Source of the DNA: Brachypterus glaber
Lineage: Eukaryota > Arthropoda > Insecta > Coleoptera > Kateretidae
NCBI GenBank assembly: GCA_958510825.1
Contig: OY294051.1
Span: forward strand, 30,755,667 to 30,819,666
DNA length: 64,000 nt
Direction: 5' to 3'
Position 1 is the first letter of the stretch, and each line of letters opens with the position of its first letter. The notes beneath the pieces are model-generated. The model was not told where the DNA came from. It did no database searches and saw only the letters and a program-made list of their open reading frames with translations. A program made the translations under genes and the position numbers. Shown piece after piece: positions 33,178 to 45,018 of this stretch.

Positions 33178-33270
33178 ATCATCATCAAGTTATCAGTCCC
33201 AAGACTGGTTTGGGGCAGCTCTCCATCTCACTCTATTCCTGTCAATTTTTAGAACATTTATTCAACCTAC
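33178..33270 (+). repeat. Dispersed repeat scrap (ATCATCATCA type)
   Basis: ATCATCATCATCAAGTTATC, CCAAGACTGGTTTGGGGCAG and CTCTCCATCTCACTC resemble 10450-10500 and 25150-25200. Probably the head of a LINE or SINE. Confidence 0.5.
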
Positions 33271-33361
33271 ATCCTTTATTATTTGTAAGCAGCAGTATTT
33301 CATTCTAGGTATGCCAACTTTTTCAGCTTAATCCTAGCACTCCAAGTTTCGCAACCGTAGA

Positions 33362-34302
33362 AAGCGGTAAAGTCCAGTTTTTACGAGCCATTTTCTATTA
33401 TGTAAGTTTATGTTTCATAAGTACAGTAAATTTTTCTTTAAATCCATGATGAAGTCCAGTTTTTACGAGCCTTTTTCTATTATGTAAATTTATGTTTCAT
33501 AAGCACAGTCAATTTTTATTTAAATCCATGATGAAGTCCAGTTTTAACGAGCCTTTTTTATTATGTAAATTTATGTTTCATAAACACAGTCATTTTTTCT
33601 TTAAATCTATGATAAGTCCAGTTTTTACGAGACTTTTTCTGTTGTTTAAATTTATGTTTCATAAGCTCTGTAAATTTTTCTTTAAATCCATGATGAATTT
33701 CAGTTTTTACGAGCCTTTTTCTATTATGTAAGTTTGTTTCAAAAGCACAGTAAAGTTTTCTTTAAATCGATGATGAAGTCCATTTTTTACGAGCCTTTTT
33801 CCATTGTGTAAATTTATGTTTCATAAATTAAATTATTAAATTAAAAGTCCAAACAGTAAATTTTTCTTTAAATCCATAATGAAGTCCAGTTTTTACGAAT
33901 CTTTCTATTATGTAAGTTTATGTTTCATGAGCATAGTAAATTTTTCTTTAAATCCATGATGAAGTCCAGTTTTTAAGAGCCTTTATCTATTGTGTAAATT
34001 TATGTTTCGTAAGCACAGTAAATTTATCTTTAAATCCATGATGAAGTCCAGTTTTATTATTATATTTTATTTTTCTATTGCGTAAATTTATGTTTCATAA
34101 GCACAGTATATTTTTCTTTAAATCCATGATGAAGTCCAGTTTTTATGAGCTTTTTTTCTATTATGTAAGTTTATGTTTCATAAGCACAGTAAATTTTTCT
34201 TTAAATCCATGATGAAGTCCAGTTTTTATGAGCCTTTTTCTATTATGTAAATTTATATTTTATAAGCACAGTAAATTTTTGTTTGAATCCATGATGCAAA
34301 AC
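33362..34302. repeat. 82-bp minisatellite, about 11 units
   Basis: Units contain GAAGTCCAGTTTTTACGAGC, CTATTATGTAAATTTATG, TTTCATAAGCACAGTAAATT and TCTTTAAATCCATGAT. Starts at 33451 and 33533 give the 82-bp period. One unit near 33826-33850 carries an extra AT-rich piece. Confidence 0.92.
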
Positions 34303-34680
34303 TTCTACTGGTTTCAAATTTAATATTATCATTAAATGGTTTAATTAAAAAAAAAAAAGAATATTTTAAATAATCATTATTTTTAAGTGACCATATAACA
34401 TCATGTCAAATCATGCTTAAACTATTAAATAATTAATTAGTTGTTTAAATATTTTCCTAATTACATAGACCGTTTAATCTTAACTGAAAGATTAAAACTA
34501 TATTATGTACAATTACACTGTCCGACAAGTCGGGGTTAATCTTTTAGGCATGAAATCTGTCAATGTCATTTGAAAATTTAGGACGAATATTATAATAGTC
34601 GTTTTTGTACACTCTAAAAAAAATTGTGGTAAACTTTCCATAAATGTATTGGACATTTTTTTTGAAAAATTAATAGAGGG
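34303..34680. other. AT-rich spacer with a TACACT end
   Basis: TACACTCTAAAAAAAATTGT at 34607 looks like one end of the TACACT TIR group; no partner end was found. Confidence 0.35.
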
Positions 34681-34760
34681 CCCCTAGCACAAGCCAGAAG
34701 CTTATTTGGGGCTCTCCATGACTCTGTATGATGCTAAAATAAATAAATAAATAAATAAAC
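34681..34760 (+). mobile_element. LINE or SINE 3' tail with (AAAT)n
   Basis: CCCTAGCACAAGCCAGAAGC, TTATTTGGGGCTCTCCATG and an (AAAT) tail. Same family as the insert at 25281-25369. Confidence 0.75.
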
Positions 34761-35087
34761 TCATACATGTATGGTAATTATTTGCGATATAAAAAAAATC
34801 ATTACTTTTTATATTATATTTTTAACAATTACTTGTTATTAGCAATTTTTGTAAACATTTGGTAACATATTTCATTTTAAAAGTAATTTTCCTAAACAAT
34901 ATAACTTTAGAAATAAAATTGATATAAATTAATTCTTAGCGTCACTTATTCTTACCCCAGATGTAACAGTAAAGCAGATCTGTTTCAAAGAAAATAAAAA
35001 ATAGCTGCTGTATTTTGTTTCTACGATATTTCTAATAGCATAATGATCTTTTAACTATATAATTATATTGCATATATCAGTGGCGGA
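34761..35087. other. AT-rich spacer
   Basis: Nothing recognised. Confidence 0.4.
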
Positions 35088-35493
35088 CTAGGTAATTAGG
35101 GCCGGGCCGGCAAGGCCCACAGGGGCCTGCGAAAAGGCCAAAGGGGACCCACAAAATGGTCAAACGGGAGACGCAAAACGCTTAAATTTGGTCAAAACGA
35201 CAAAAGAGGAGCCCGCAAAAGAAATAATTTCTCTAAAAAGCTAGCGACTTAAAAAAAAGCTATTTTCTTCTGTAATAAGTAAAAAACAACCTTTTTTACG
35301 TGGGCTCTTCCAATTTTTTTTTTAATAGGGACCATATGCCAGAAAATCTTTCTAATAGAGTAATACATTGGTTTACACTTTTACGATTAGTAAAAATATT
35401 TATAAATAATAAGTTGCCAGCAAGGGGCCCGTACTAAACATCAGGTGGGTCTGGGCTGTTGATGCGGTCCGGGCCTGGGCCAGCCCGCCGCTG
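35088..35493. mobile_element. hAT-type MITE 2
   Basis: Starts CAGTGGCGGACTAGG and ends GGCCAGCCCGCCGCTG, an imperfect TIR typical of hAT. The flanks GCATATAT (35080-35087) and GCATAAAT (35494-35501) agree at 7 of 8 positions. Inside are GC-rich blocks with GGGCCGGGCC and AGGCCCACAGGGGCC next to AT-rich filler. Non-autonomous. Confidence 0.8.
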
Positions 35494-35639
35494 GCATAAA
35501 TAGTTCTGAAAACAATTCCAATGAAAAAGCTTTTGATTTTCTTGTAACTGATATATTCAAATGATCTGCAACCTTGAATTAAAATGCATTTCAATTGTCG
35601 ATATATCCTGCACAGTCATATTTTAGTGACCCCATTCAT

Positions 35640-38145
35640 AACTCCTACGTACTAGAATATGGACTTTTTTACTAGAGATTAAAAAATGTATCTATTGTAA
35701 TGTATTACACAATCTAGCGACTGGAACTTGGATTTAAAACATGATATGTTGGTTGTAAGGATCATGTTACATTTGTTTTTTTTTTGTTATTTTTTTAATC
35801 CTTTGTTTCTAGGTGGTCTATCAAATAAGATTTTCTTAATAATTAATTTAAGGTTTGAGTTTGAATACAATAAATTGGTAATAATATTCTTTAAATATCC
35901 TAAAGATACTATATTAGCAGTAGTCGGCGTAAACTCAGTTATGACTCATCAACGTTGAAAATAAACACAGAAACATAGGCTTACGGAATAATTTTGCCGA
36001 ATTATGAGGGAAATTTTTATAAAGGTCACTAAATCGAAACATTTGACGACTATTTTGTTACACACAACAATAATGACTATACATATTAACTATACATATG
36101 TGTATATATCGGTGTTTTTTAAAGAAAAAACGACATTCGAATTTTTATCTTTTAAGAATACAAAAGTTTTTAATTTTTGTTTATCGATAACTTTTTTCCC
36201 ACCCTACTAGTTTAAATGAAATCATTAAAAAAAAATCAAGATAAAAAGAAATAAAAATGTAAATATTTAAAACCTCGCGTCAACGTTAGAGTCGACGCGG
36301 CGCCTATGCGTGTACTGGAAATTCGCCGAGTACTGTATATTAGTTAGGAACTATTTTGCAAAAAGTATTCATATCTTGTTACTACTCATTTCTTCAAAGT
36401 AGTTATGCACCAGTGCAACATTTAACATTCCGCTCCATTATATCCACATATGGAAATTTTTAGGTATAGCGAAATTTACCACAATATCCACAGCTGGATC
36501 TTCGTTTTAGTAGTATTAAACTTAGTACTTCTTTTCAGAGCGTTGTAGGAGCCCGCATACTCCTGTGTGGATATAATGGTTATTTATTTTAATCTCGTAT
36601 ACCTATACCTATACCTTGAAAAACCGGTGAAGCGAAAGGAGTTAAATACTACTACTCCATAGAGTACCACAAGGTTTCGTATTGGGCCCATTCTTTGTGT
36701 TCGTAAGTAAATGACCATTGATCAGTGTTACTCAAATGATGATATTATTTTTTGTCATGAAATTATGTAAAATAAAATACATTTATAAATTGTATACCTA
36801 TATTTATTGTTATGTATTACACAATCTAATGAATGGAACTTGGATTTAAAACATAATACGTTAGTTGTAAGGTTCATATTACATTTGTTGTTTTTTGTTG
36901 TTCTTTTTATATTTTTTCTAGGTGGTCTAGTTAATAACTATCACTTTAAGTAAACCAATTTGACCTTAAGTCTGATTAAAAAGTAACTTAAATTTGGTAG
37001 TTACATTTTTTAAAACTAATTAGTATGATTCAGAGAAATTAGTTTTAAAAATGTAACTACCAAATTTAAATTACTTTCATAATGAAACACGACAAATACT
37101 TTTTTTCTAATCCTCGCTCTGTTGATACGGCTAATTTTTGGGCACGAGTAAAATATTTAACTAACTTAATGAAATATTACGTATGGAGCCCCTTAAGACT
37201 CCGGCTTGAGGCCCATTTATGTTTCTGGTATTTTTTGACGCCAAATTATATCAAAAATACAGGGATATTTATACCTTTGGAATAAAAAAAAGATGTATTT
37301 ACTATACTAGAACATAAATTCAACATCCGAGAATCACGTTACATGTTTTTTTTTTTTGTCAAAATCATTTGCTTTCTTGGTGGTGTCCACTTAATAAGGT
37401 TTTTTTTAAACGTTACTTCAAAACTTCGTTTTATTGTCTTTGTTATTAGTGTTCAACGCCAATTATAATTATGAATTAAATGAATTTGGTACGTTTATCT
37501 ATTTAGTGAACATAATAATACTAATACTTCTTTTTCTATTTAAAATTTCTCCATTAATTGCCATCACCAATTTTGAAAATAATTTGTATCTTTTGGCCAA
37601 TTTCTTTAATCGTCTAACTGATTTATTTTATTAAACTTGTTTGGTATTATTTCTTATTTTGTTCTTTACTTACTTATTTTTCTGATAATCCAGATCTGAA
37701 TATAAATAATACAAATTTTGGTGTTACCTGGTAATAATTACCAGAAAACTTTGATCCTAGACATTTTATCGGTTATAAAGCACGATGCCTCGTGGAAAAG
37801 ATTACTTTTTCACTTTTCATTTTTCTTTAATAATTAATTTTACAACCTGTAATGCATGGGGGCTGCAAGGTTTCATCTTCTTTCATTTGATAGTAACGAC
37901 TTAAATTTAATTTCGCTTTTACACTACTAAACGATTTTATTTAGTCTTCTGATGATCCAAATTAGTTCCTTTAAACTTTTTTCATTTTTCTTCATGAATT
38001 TTAGTGCATCCATTCATTTTACGACCTGCAATGCATGGGGTACCTCAAGGTTCTATCTTGGGGCCACTTTCTTTTATCTGACAAGTAAGCGACTTACATT
38101 TAATTTTTTCAACTACTAAACGATTTTATTAAGTTTTCATGTGTG
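35640..38145 (+). pseudogene. Decayed, locally repeated reverse-transcriptase relics
   Basis: Three places resemble the motif B region (GVPQGSxLGP) of non-LTR reverse transcriptases: GAGTACCACAAGGTTTCGTA at about 36660, a damaged GGGGGCTGCAAGGTTTCATC at about 37858, and GGGTACCTCAAGGTTCTATC at about 38037. After the first, TACTCAAATGATGATATT resembles a worn YADD. In addition ACACAATCTA-(12)-GGAACTTGGATTTAAAACAT occurs at 35710 and 36825. Each piece is short and out of frame with the next, so no gene is left. The local repetition suggests duplicated insertions or segmental duplication. Confidence 0.5.
35880..36355 (+). repeat. Dispersed 0.45-kb repeat (partner of 14655-15105)
   Basis: Contains TAGGCTTACGGAATAATTTT, GGTGTTTTTTAAAG, TATCGATAACTTTTTTCCCA, GTCGACGCGGCGCCTATGCG and AAATTCGCCGAGTACTGTAT, each inverted at 14655-15105. 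Confidence 0.8.
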
Positions 38146-38502
38146 GTAAGTACACTTTAACATGAAACCATCTTTTGATTTGTACGGTGTATTAGCATAT
38201 TTTTCTCAAAATTAAGTCTTTAAAACGGTGCATCATACGTATCCCACTGTATACTTATATAAAATTAAGGTCTTTTTAATTTCAATAAATCAAGAAATTC
38301 CGAAGATAATTAGATATTATTAAGTTCGCATTTCTTTTTAAATAAGGACATGAGGTTTTGCAACTTTTAACATTAGTCCGATATCTGGTGTTGCTTTGAT
38401 AGACTAAGAAAAGTCAGATTTGATTTGTTTTCTCTTTTACACCTATATAAACATAATTTTACCCAAAAGCTATTACCATTGCCTTTTCCTCAAAGCTATT
38501 TA

Positions 38503-38912
38503 GGGGCTGTCAATATATTAGTAACGCAATTTTTCAAAAAAATTGACCCCCTCCCCCCCTGTGTAAAAAACTGTCACATTTACCAACACCCCCTCCCTGT
38601 GTAACGCGTAACAATATAAAAATTTTGTTTCGCAATAAATTTAACTCTATTCTCACTATTGATTCGTTTTTCTCGACAAAACAAACATGAACCTAAAATA
38701 TAGTATAACATAACCTTAAAAAAAAATTACACGAAAAAATCACTCAAACTTTAAAAAAATATTCATAATCAATATCACACAGGGAAAAAATACTAGGTAC
38801 CTCTTTTTACAGTGAGTGTCACATATAACACGTATATTGTTTATGCACAGGTACACAAAATAGTACACACATTGGTGTTCTGTGAGTACACATTCCGCGC
38901 GAAAATGTATCA
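38503..38912 (+). mobile_element. PIF/Harbinger-like MITE M3, 3'-truncated
   Basis: Begins after TTA with GGGGCTGTCAATATATTAGT, follows M2 through CACCCCCTCCCTGTGTAACG and CACACAGGG, and stops just after CATTCCGCGCGAAAATGTAT CAT. The rest of the right half is missing; different DNA leading to an exon-like stretch follows. Confidence 0.82.
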
Positions 38913-38940
38913 TATAATCATTATAATCTGTGTTTCTCAG

Positions 38941-39078
38941 ACTTTTAATTCTGTATCTGCTGTTGCATTGAGGAGATTGGATAAAAAAGTTGGAATTAAT
39001 AATAAATCACTGTCGGTGACTTTAATGGACAAGACAATTTACGATTTTCTAGGAACGAATAGGTATACATTGAATTGA
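38941..39078 (+). CDS. Exon-like stretch after a truncated MITE
   Basis: A pyrimidine-rich acceptor, GTTTCTCAG (to 38940), precedes 45 open codons ending in TGA (39076-39078). The peptide starts TFNSVSAVALRRLDKKVGIN, continues NKSLSVTLMDKTIYDF and ends LGTNRYTLN. It has a balanced amino-acid mix, a basic helix and a hydrophobic tail, unlike the repeat-derived frames around it. I do not recognise the family. It could be the last exon of a gene whose earlier exons lie outside or were lost, or a copied exon. MITE M3 ends about 30 bases before it, so the intron side is element-derived. No AATAAA is obvious close by. Confidence 0.3.
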   Translation, partial: TFNSVSAVALRRLDKKVGINNKSLSVTLMDKTIYDFLGTNRYTLN

Positions 39079-39287
39079 GTTTAATGTCAAATAAGTACTA
39101 TGTATTTGAAATAGCTAATAGTACTATTTAGGTATGTACATTGTACAAGATTATTTTTTCAAGAAAGCCTTTACTAAAAAAAACTTTGCCATGACCCCTT
39201 TTCATAAGGTCTTAAGGATTTTTCTTAAAAAAAAATAATATATGCATTTCCTCTTATATTCTTATACGTATAAGAGGAAAGCTAAAT

Positions 39288-40016
39288 ACAGCCTGTTCCA
39301 GAACTCGCGTACCGAAATTTAAGAGGTGATTCTACATCCAAAAATATGAAAAAAAGTTTCTATAAAGGTTGGTCCGGAAATGAGCCCTAAGGGAGCTACG
39401 GCCCTTCGAAGATGACGTATTGAATGGGGAACAAAAAAAAGCACCAATAAAATTTTAATGCTGCAGGGTGATTCTTCATTTAAAACTGAGCAAAAAAGTA
39501 TTATACACCAAAACACCTAAATTTAATATTAAAGGAGTAATAGCCTTTTAAAAAGTAACGTTTTTGGTGGCACAAAATGTTACTTCCTCTTAATTGCATT
39601 TTTTTTTTGATAACGGTTGCTCCTACAGTGTTACACTATATGATATTTTATATGTATTTTTACTCTAGAAATCTATATTTTTTACAACAAATCCAAAAAA
39701 CATACACATAGAAAAGTTTGGGGCAAAAATGTTTTAAGCCTCATATATTTTGTCCGTCTGGGCACGCCTCTGGATAAATTAAAAAAATAAATTAACATAA
39801 ACTTATTGCCCTTATTAATACTAGTATACATGCAAAAGCTCGCCGCTCTAGCTTAAACGGTACCCGAGTTATTAATTAAAAACCTTATTTTTATTACAAT
39901 TTTAAAGGGCCCTAGATCCCTTAGGGCTCATTTCCGGACCAACCTTTATAGGAACTTTTTTTATATTTTTGGATCACCTCTTAAATTTTGGCATGCCAGT
40001 TATGGATCACCCTGTA
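39288..40016. mobile_element. Foldback element F2, 0.73 kb
   Basis: The left arm AAATTTAAGAGGTGATTCTA, AAGTTTCTATAAAGGTTGGT, CCGGAAATGAGCCCTAAGGG is inverted against CCTTAGGGCTCATTTCCGGA, CCAACCTTTATAGGAACTTT and ATCACCTCTTAAATTTTGGC, ending ATGGATCACCCTGTAT. The interior (GTAACGTTTTTGGTGGCACA and beyond) is shared with 28397-28660. Scraps at 11640 and 20925. Confidence 0.8.
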
Positions 40017-41172
40017 TAACTACAAAACATATTTCCTATAATAAACTATAGTTTCCTACAGTAAACTATAGTTTACTTGAACATGAAAAATGTAAAAAAT
40101 TAAAAGATCGTTGCCCCTAGCTCTATTTAAAAAACAAAACACTTTCTATTCAAGTTTTTCTTTTCTCTGCACGCTTTTGTTTTTTAAAACAAGTGAATAT
40201 AAGCACAGCTACCTTTTCCCAACATCTTCTTGTCTATTTAAAACGTTCTACAGGGTAGCCCCTTGGGAATAACGCACCTGTCACAAGGAAGTTTATATGA
40301 AGTATGTTTACTGCGAAACAAAGTAATGCATACATAAAATACATGTATTTACATAATAGCTACGGGTATGAAAACTATCTACATACTCGTCGAAATTTAG
40401 TTATATTTATAAATATTTATTGTTTGTTTTAAATTTATAAGATATATTTGTGGGTTCTTATTTAAACATTAGGCTTAGTTTGTTTGGGTCCAAAAAATCA
40501 TTACATTAACTCTGGACCTGAGTATTAAAAGGGCCAATCTCCATTTGATATCCATTTGTCAATAGCGATGTAATATGTTTGCTCAGTACCAAAACTATCA
40601 AACGCCCTTTATAGTTCTAAGAAGAGAAGATATAATAAATCTTGGGATTTTGTGTAAGCACATTATAATTTATGGATTTAAATCAAAGGCTTTTTAGAAT
40701 TCTAAGAAGAGTGCTGTAGCAATTATAATATTATCAATATAACGTTAGCCTCTTAGTAAAAGGCGTTTATAGTGGATTTTTTAAGTTGATTCAAACGATT
40801 TTTAGTATATCAATAAGAGTTATGGAGCGGTTTAATATAGAGAGAAATATTTGATAAAATATTTGATAAGTTTTAAGGTCTTACAAATTAAACTTATCAT
40901 GTGATTGCCGTATATAAAACTGTCTTGTGATTGATCAAAAAATTAAAACATCTATATTCCTTAAAATAAAACTTAAAACAGCAAACAAATTAACCTTTGA
41001 ATATGTTTTACTTTAGGTAGTTAAAATTTTACTATTTTTACATACTACTTAAACAACTTATGCGCAAGGTTATCATAATTATAATTTTTCTCAGGCGATT
41101 CATTCAACCGAAGTTTGCTGTTATTGAATTTTTAATGAGTTCAAAAAACTTATTTTATCTTTGATGATATGG
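40017..41172. other. AT-rich stretch with two KAFD-like scraps
   Basis: AACTATAGTTT words repeat at 40045-40078. On the minus strand ATAAAGGGCGTTTGATAG (about 40590-40610) and AAAAAGCCTTTGATTTAAA (about 40678-40697) recall RT motif A (xxKAFD). No ORF joins them. Confidence 0.35.
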
Positions 41173-41321
41173 ATACCGCTTATCTAAAAGGGACCAAGCG
41201 ACATTTTTAACGAAATTTTGTTAGGCATGGGAATAGGTTCTTTAGGCTTAGTACAACCTATTTCCATGCCTAAGAAAGTTTCGTTAAAAATATCGCTTGG
41301 TTCCTTTTAGATAAGCGGTAT
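41173..41321. mobile_element. 149-bp hairpin MITE
   Basis: Arms of 67 nt, ATACCGCTTATCTAAAAGGG and so on, are inverted with about six differences and enclose a 15-nt loop. AGGCATGGGAATAGGTT / AACCTATTTCCATGCCT lies at the apex. No clear TSD; the flanks are ATATGG and ACATAT. Confidence 0.88.
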
Positions 41322-41378
41322 ACATATTTGGCATAGAAAAGTAGGTATTTTCAAAGACGAAAATATACGGTAGTCTAA

Positions 41379-42244
41379 GGGGCTGTCCATATATTACGTA
41401 ACGCACCTATGGGGGGTCAGAGAAATTGTTACAGTTTGTGACAGGGGGGAGAAGGGGGGTGGTCTAGGTAAACGTTACGTAACGGAATTTAATAAATTTA
41501 ATGTTTGTTTCTAAGCTTGGCAAACGTATTTTTATTTCAACATAAATAACTATTTAGTGGCCCATAATTCCCTTTTTCATACAAAAATTGACGAAACTAT
41601 GCATATTTAAATAATATTGTAATCAGTAGAAAAACGTATTTTTATTTCAACATAAATAACTATTTAGTGGCCCATAATTCCCTTTTTCACACAAAAATTG
41701 ACGAAACTATGCATATTTAAATAATATGGTAATCAGTAGAAAAACTGTTGATCATCAAAACATTGATATTAAAAAAAAAATCTTACGGCCCTGTTCTTGC
41801 GTGATCTTGCCAATGAATCATCGGCGATAATACATTTTCGCGCGGAACACCAAAAAATATATATAACACAGAACACCAATGTGTGTACTATTTTGTGTAC
41901 CTGTGCATAAACAATATACGTGTTATATGTGACACTCAGTGTAAAAGAGGTACCTAGTATTTTTTCCCTGTGTGATATTGATTATGAATATTTTTTTAAA
42001 GTTTGAGTGATTTTTTCGTGTAATTTTTTTTTAAGGTTACGTTATACTATATTTTAGGTTCATGTTTCTTTTGTCGAGAAAAACGAATCAATACAGTTAA
42101 ATTTATTGCGAAAAATTTTATATTGTTACGCGTTACACAGGGGGGGGGGGATGTTGGTAAAAGTGACAGTTTGTTACACAGGGGGGAGGGGAGGGAGGGT
42201 CAATTTTTTTGAAAAATTGCGTTACGTAATATATGGACAGCCCC
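41379..42244 (-). mobile_element. PIF/Harbinger-like MITE M4, 866 bp, inner duplication
   Basis: Ends GGGGCTGTCCATATATTACG and the inverse, flanked by TAA (41376-41378, 42245-42247). It is inverted relative to M1. A block of about 109 bp (CGTATTTTTATTTCAACATA to GTAATCAGTAGAAAAA) is present twice in tandem at about 41526-41743, making this the longest copy. Confidence 0.88.
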
Positions 42245-43290
42245 TAAGCGTAACTAGGCTTGATCTAAATCGCTATTTTGTAAGGTACAGGTAAAAATAA
42301 TAATTTAACTATTTTCTAAATAGTCTATTTTCACGCCTTTACCTACCTGTAAAAGGTATATTATGTAACAATCGGTTTTTGTAGTACACAGTATGTAAAT
42401 GCCTATTTTTTTATGCATTTATTCCAAATAGGAACTAGGAAAAATCCGACCAAACCGTTACCTACTTGTAACATGCAATGCCTACACAGGATTCATGTAC
42501 TAATACCAGAAAGGGCTTTATTTTTGTTTATCTACGTTCTGCTTAGCATGAAGCACATATTTGGGTTTATAAATGTTTACATTACATAAAAAAATTGGCA
42601 AAAAAGCAGGCACGCTGAAATCGAGCTGCAGATTCGACGAATCCGAAAGATTTGAATCTGAAACTCGGTTTTACGAATTGTATCATCGATTAATACTCAT
42701 TTGGTTTGGACGCGTTATATTTGGCAAGAGAATATAATGAATAAAAACTAAACTATTTTTCAAAAATTATTTTTAATTTTTTTAATTTAACAAATACCTG
42801 TATAAAATAACGAATTTTATTTTACTTTATTTTTTGGACATTAAATTAAGGTTTTAGTGTATAATTAAATTATGGCAACATCTTCTGCATTTAAATTGTT
42901 CTCAATCTCGCACTTCTTTACCTCAAAAAAGTCCATAAACTAACAACAATTCTTATTATTAATTGTATTTTTCGGTGTCAAATTAACAATTTTAGCGTCT
43001 AGTTCCTCATTTTTAACATTTCTCCAATGTTTTTTACTCATTTATATCAATACAAGCCGTTACCCGCAACCTCGTTGATTTTTTTACTTTCTATACTCAT
43101 GTTGTAACCTAAGGACCTATACGTATTGAAATGTAAAAAGTTGAACGAATGAAAGAAATATAACTACAATATAAAATATATTTTACTTGTCCTCTCTTCT
43201 CTCCCCCCTCTCTATTGCCCTGTCCCTCTCGCTCAGCGATTAGTATTGATACAAAGATTTAAATTTTACATGTGAATTTTAAAATTATCC
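42245..43290. other. AT-rich spacer
   Basis: The patch 42605-42730 is GC-richer (CACGCTGAAATCGAGCTGCA) but unrecognised. No ORF supported. Confidence 0.35.
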
Positions 43291-43595
43291 CCTATTTTAC
43301 CCCCTTGAGGGATAATTTAGCAAAACCGCTGAAACACGTAATTCTTTATTTCTTACCAAAAACCTAAATATGATTTTTTATATCCCTAACTTGAGAAATG
43401 ATGGTTTCTCCATACAAACTTTCATCCCCCATTTAAACCCCCTTCAGTTTGGACAAACAGTAACCTATGTCCTTCCTCAGGATGCAATCTATCTCCTTGC
43501 CAAATTTTATCGAAATCTATTCAGCGGTTTAGGCGTGAAAAGGTAACAGACAGACAGACAGAGTTACTTTCACAATTATTATATTAGTATGGATT
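43291..43595 (+). mobile_element. 3' tail of an RTE-like non-LTR element
   Basis: CAGCGGTTTAGGCGTGAAAA, then GGTAACAGACAGACAGACAG and AGTTACTTTCACAATTATTA ending TATTAGTATGGAT is very like the 3' ends of RTE-type elements known from many insect genomes. The upstream part (TTCCTCAGGATGCAATCTAT, TTGCCAAATTTTATCGAAAT) belongs to the 3' UTR. No RT is left. Confidence 0.6.
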
Positions 43596-44049
43596 CAACG
43601 AGTTGAAGTAAAAAACAATAAAGTCAGTTTTGACAACTAAAAACGATTAACTACGCCCTTTTTTGGATCAAGTACACAGATATTTACGCGTCTAAGAAGC
43701 CCATATGTTTGACAAATGTGTCCGTACGTCACTTACACCTGGATATCTTGATTTCCTTTTTCTCTAAAGATATCATTGTCGGTACCGTGGATTGCTGAGA
43801 TCTCATTACACTAGTTTGCAAAATCTTGATCTGTGTGAATTCACAGCTTGAATTATTTTATATCGTGTTTTATTTGCCGTTCGTGGTGATTTTATGATTA
43901 CATTTTGTTTCTTATTTCTTTAGAAATGTGTTAATGTCTGAACCAAAAGTAAATAATTTTAAAAACGAATAATTTTACCAAATAAAACTTGACTTAAACT
44001 ATTAATTGAATAGTAGTGGATTTTGTAATTAGAACTGCATATAAACAAT

Positions 44050-44495
44050 CATAATTCCAAAGATTTTTGGCTTGCTGTTAATAAGGACTCGAACAAAGCG
44101 TTTGATTAGATCCCAATAGGAAACGAATAACTTACAAGTAACTGCTATAAATCGTTTTACTTTTGGAGACTAAAAGGATAAAAGTAACTCAATAACGACA
44201 TGCGTAGATCGTTGTGATCTAAACTTAGATCATCTAATCAAACGCTTTTTTAAAGTCCTTATTAACAGCAAGTCAGAAAAATTCTGAATCGTTTTTATAA
44301 ATCTGAGTAAAAACAATAATTTAGATTTAGATTTATTAAGACTCAACTATTATAGTTATATTTATTATGGTTTATAATAAATCGTTTTACTTTTGGAGAC
44401 TAAAATAATAAAAGTAACTTATCTAACCAAACGCTTTTTTAAATTCCTTATCAACAACAAATCAAAAATCTTCTGAATCGTTTTTATAAATCTGG
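44050..44495. repeat. Foldback of RT motif A relics
   Basis: TTGGCTTGCTGTTAATAAGG and ACAAAGCGTTTGATTAGAT (44068-44112) are inverted at 44232-44275 and again in part at 44415-44465. ATAAATCGTTTTACTTTTGG lies between copies at 44150 and 44381. Translated, the unit reads like VNKDxxKAFD, recalling RT motif A. Between copies 1 and 2 the unit forms a hairpin. Confidence 0.6.
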
Positions 44496-45018
44496 GTGAA
44501 ACAAAAAAATTGATTTTGATTTATTGAGGTGTTTTATTTTAACTTGTAGATCTGTGTATTTCAACACATTTCAATCTCATTTTATTATAAAACTTTCATA
44601 TAAAAAGACAAAAACAGAGTTATATTACCATCTTTTATACCTAGATACTTTACAATTTCCTAACAGATATCATTAACACTATTTTTACATTTTATTGTAT
44701 TATATAATTTTTAATGTTATGTATGATTGTGTTACGAAATCTTTTACAATTAACATTTTTCAGTAAATAATTGTATTACAGTTAACTGCAATAAAGCTAG
44801 TTAGAAGATTTATTCTTGTCTTGACATTAGTGAGTGCAGTAAAAAAGTTATTAGTTATTATTGTATGTAATTAGTAATAGAGTTGGCCATGGAATCGGTA
44901 AAGTTATGATTTGAATATCTTGTTTAATGCATATTTAATTATTGAAAGGATTTAATAATTTAATTTTAATACAATGAGTATTATTAATTTAGTAAACATA
45001 GTAATACACATATGTTGA
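44496..45018. other. AT-rich spacer
   Basis: Nothing recognised. Confidence 0.4.

Noticed and set aside
33492..33731. 79-codon ORF with KFMFHKHSQF repeats
   Set aside because: Produced by the 82-bp minisatellite.
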